Source of the DNA: Hemibagrus wyckioides
Taxonomy: Eukaryota > Chordata > Actinopteri > Siluriformes > Bagridae
Direction: 5' to 3'
DNA length: 64,000 bases
Assembly (NCBI RefSeq): GCF_019097595.1
Contig: NC_080726.1
Coordinates: 10,080,205-10,144,204, forward strand
This document shows, in pieces, positions 61,252 to 64,000 of this stretch (positions are counted from its first letter, which is position 1; each line of letters starts with the position of its first letter). The notes below the pieces were generated by a model. It had not been told where the DNA came from, searched no databases, and was given only the letters and a program-made list of their open reading frames with translations. The translations under genes and the position numbers were made by a program.

Positions 61252-64000
61252 CCTTTTGGCCCAGCCTAAATATGAGAGCAGTCAATTAGGGCAGCCAAAG
61301 CAAACAATCCATGCAACGCTCACAGGTTCACAATCAATCAAGCAAGTCATTTGTCTAATTAAGGAAACCCCTCTTAATTATCTGCCATCCACAAGTGAAG
61401 TTCAGAAATGCTAGTTCAGTGGATGCAAGCACCGTCACATCTGCTTGATCACTCCCAGTTGAGTGTTTGTGTGGTTTTCCGCAACATTCATATTTGGCAT
61501 GCAAAACAATACTCAGGAAACTTTATAAAAAACGAGTGCCAAACAAAACGTCTGGGCTCCTTTATTCTGTTTTGTCGCCACACTAAGACCTTAAGAAAGT
61601 AAAAAAAACAATTCAATCAGAAAAAAATCCACAATAAGAAATATTTGATGAATAACCAGTAATGCTTCTTCAGTAATATGAATTATCTGTTGTTAGAAGA
61701 TTTGCATATGACTTAGTTCTGTTAAATTCATACTTACTGGTTTGATAAATTGCTGATTACTGGGGCACTAAACTTCTCTGCTGCACTGAATCACTTTTTC
61801 ATTTACCCCTCTGACAGCAGTTCTTGCTACCGCAAAAAGACATCTACTTTGTTTGCTGTTATCTTAGCTCAAATTGCTAGCATTATTTGAATCAATAAAT
61901 AATTAATCTATGAATGTTGGCTCTTAATAGCAAACTCAGAGGCCGTAAAATTGGCTTTGATAAAAAGCTCATCTTTTTCATTCTCTGAAACCTGCTGCAA
62001 ATGTGTTTTCCTCTGCACAGCAGAAGTGTGCTGAAGTATTACCCTGAGGAGTCGGAACGCTAAACCTGTCAATCTGGAGGCGCACTATTCACCAGTCAGA
62101 GACAAGATCTTTTTGCGTCCATAACCATATTTGGATATAGCTGAACTGTATCCGGCCCGCCAAAGATAGACTGACAGGCAGCTGACTGGCCTGAGGCATT
62201 CTAAGTGTCCAACAACCTCAGACAAGTCTGCTAATGGATGAGAGTAGCTTTGGGCTAGCAAACACCTGCAGCTCACCTGCAGAGCAGCAAAGTGAAAGGG
62301 ACTGGCATGTGTCACTGAATCATGTCCCTTGAGAAAGAGCCGTTGGACAAACAAGACTCGAGTGGCCACAAGCAGGCCGAAAACCATAATGACGAGCAAT
62401 AAGTGTCACACGAGTTTGTGCTTAGCAGTGGGCATCAGGACTAATAGGTGCTAAAAATTCTGAGAGCAAAAATTCATGGAAGATCAGTGCATTCCATCAG
62501 GTTCATCAAAAGGAACCACTGCTGTTTAGGACACAGTAAAGACTTGATCATAGAGACAACTCCGGATGGCCTTTGGAGCCTTTGGCTGCTCTTAAACACA
62601 GGTCACATTCCATACGCCTCAGCCTGGCCTGCACATGTGCATGAGAGCTGTTAAAATGGCCGAGGCTAGTGGAACAGAGGCTGGAATTTGCACATGCTCC
62701 ACTCCAAGTCATCGAGGTCATGCTGTTCGATGACTGAGCTGGACTCCACTAACAGAGCTGGACTCAAATCCTGACAGCTTGAGATGAGCACCGTGTGCTA
62801 CTTCATGCTATTAGTGACATACAGAGGGGTTAATGCACTGCAAGAGTAAATGGTGCATTCAGATACCATGAATGATTGAATAAGTAAAGGACAGAGAGAA
62901 AGAGCAATGAGATGAGTAAAGGGAAAAAGTAACAGCAAATCACGGGATGGATAATAAGAAGGAACACGCAGTTTATTCCTCAATATGCTTAGCAATTCCC
63001 AATTCCACAATGCTTAAAATTTAAGCAATTTAAGCATCTGCTTTGCTGTTAAATTGGACAGCTGTGTCCACCATCAGGATGTCTGTAATCTGCCCAATTC
63101 CATAACACAAATTTATTGCTTTTTGCCCTGCAAGCCAAGCACTTATGCTTCACATTGCTTTTCAAATCACAAATTGCATGAGCCAGTATAAGCTGAATGG
63201 ATGCCAGTTAAAAAAAAAAAAAAAAAAAGAAATAGAGTGACAAAGACAAAGGCATCTTTGGGTTCACTATTATTTCTGAAGACAAGAACTGTTTCAAGGA
63301 TTATAAATACACCAATACTCAAAAATAGCTCAAAACTACCATTCATTTCCGGTTAAAGGTCTTTTCAAACAAACACTCACCAACATGATCACAGAAATAC
63401 AAGGATGTCAAATCCTGGTCCACCTCAACAAGTTGTGGAGCATCAGTAAAACCAATGAAGTGTTTTGTAAAGGTACTGAGGACGTCAGTGTGAATAAGAG
63501 GATATTAACATATAGTAATAATGTATTGCTTGGTCCATTATTCCCAATAACGTATCACCGTAATAAAACGATGATGCTACTGCACGAGTCATCAGTTTGT
63601 GGTGAAATACTGCCAGCACCTGCTCGGTGTTATCTTCTGGAATATATACAGTGCAGAAAATGAGATGCCATTCAAACACTCCAGTGGCTCCTTCCATTTC
63701 CGGCCTGTCCTTGGCAACGCTATATTTCATAAAAGAATCTAACCAAAGATGATAGTGATGATGACAAACTAAGGCAACAGAGACACAAACACACTTTAGC
63801 TTGATGGATGTTTCTCTCCAGCCCATTCCTCTCAGTGAATCAGTACTAATGTGGTGGTAAGGGAGGATATTCTCTTATTCCATTTCTCTCTCGCTTTTCC
63901 TTTCTCACTCTCTCGCGTGTTCACTCTCAAGAGACCTGGACTCCATTAGAGTGTTGCCAGGGGCAGTGAAGGAACGGAGCCCTCGCACGGACAACACTTC

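Larger units (their letters stand above)
57845..64000. other. upstream intron / 5' flank of arhgap35
   Basis: This is AT-rich sequence with poly-A runs (about 58258-58277, 59545-59560 and 63210-63229) and one compound microsatellite. No GC-rich promoter-like island is obvious, so the main promoter is likely beyond 64000. Short frames at 62.1-62.4 and 63.5-63.8 kb show no recognisable domain. Confidence 0.55.

Noticed and set aside
62085..62399. 104-codon minus-strand frame upstream of arhgap35
   Set aside because: It has a hydrophobic start but no recognised family and no splice or codon-bias support. Likely chance.
63485..63826. 113-codon minus-strand frame near the window end
   Set aside because: No recognisable motif and low-complexity composition. 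Not supported as a gene or 5' exon.

Overview
The window is vertebrate nuclear DNA, almost certainly from a teleost fish. It is AT-rich and full of short microsatellites. It carries decayed Tc1/mariner transposons of several families, tRNA-derived SINEs and an RTE-type LINE tail, all typical of fish, and it has one multi-exon vertebrate gene. The SINE types recall otophysan (catfish or characin-like) genomes, but that is an impression from memory and was not searched.

The only protein-coding gene I can support is arhgap35 (p190RhoGAP-A; paralogue a or b not decided). It lies on the minus strand from the start codon at 57458 to the stop at 32307. Six coding exons join in frame through GT-AG introns to give a predicted 1538-residue protein: an N-terminal GTPase-like domain, FF repeats, pseudoGTPase domains, a Tyr-containing p120RasGAP-docking region and a C-terminal RhoGAP domain with its arginine finger. 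A 5' UTR acceptor is visible at 57844. Two minimal uORFs are chained by overlapping stop and start codons directly into the main AUG. A likely poly(A) signal at 29526-29531 implies a 3' UTR of about 2.8 kb. The promoter and first exon probably lie beyond 64000; one weak 5' UTR exon candidate is noted near 60 kb.

Region 1-29.4 kb is intergenic. It holds microsatellites, SINEs, a cluster of Tc1 elements (11.7-13.7, 16.1-16.4, 18.8-19.3, 24.3-24.7 and 27.5-28.0 kb) and an RTE LINE 3' end at 29.0-29.35 kb. The best preserved mobile element is a 1.25-kb Tc1 (12458-13705) with terminal inverted repeats and a TA duplication. Its 343-codon transposase frame is broken by one visible stop codon, and the element sits inside an older SINE. 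Some GC-richer, repeat-free stretches (about 1.8, 13.9, 19.8-20.05 and 21.35-21.5 kb) could be conserved non-coding elements. Region 29.5-57.5 kb is arhgap35 with introns of 0.9 to 7.3 kb, two of which contain rearranged Tc1 remnants. Region 57.8-64 kb is 5' intron or upstream sequence.

I found no CRISPR array, tRNA or rRNA gene, operon, or new enzymatic system. The most unusual points are the overlapping uORF chain at the arhgap35 start, the nested transposon-in-SINE at 12.25-13.74 kb, the chimeric Tc1 remnant at 39.9-40.7 kb and a cluster of AGGTCA-type half-sites at 5.1 kb.
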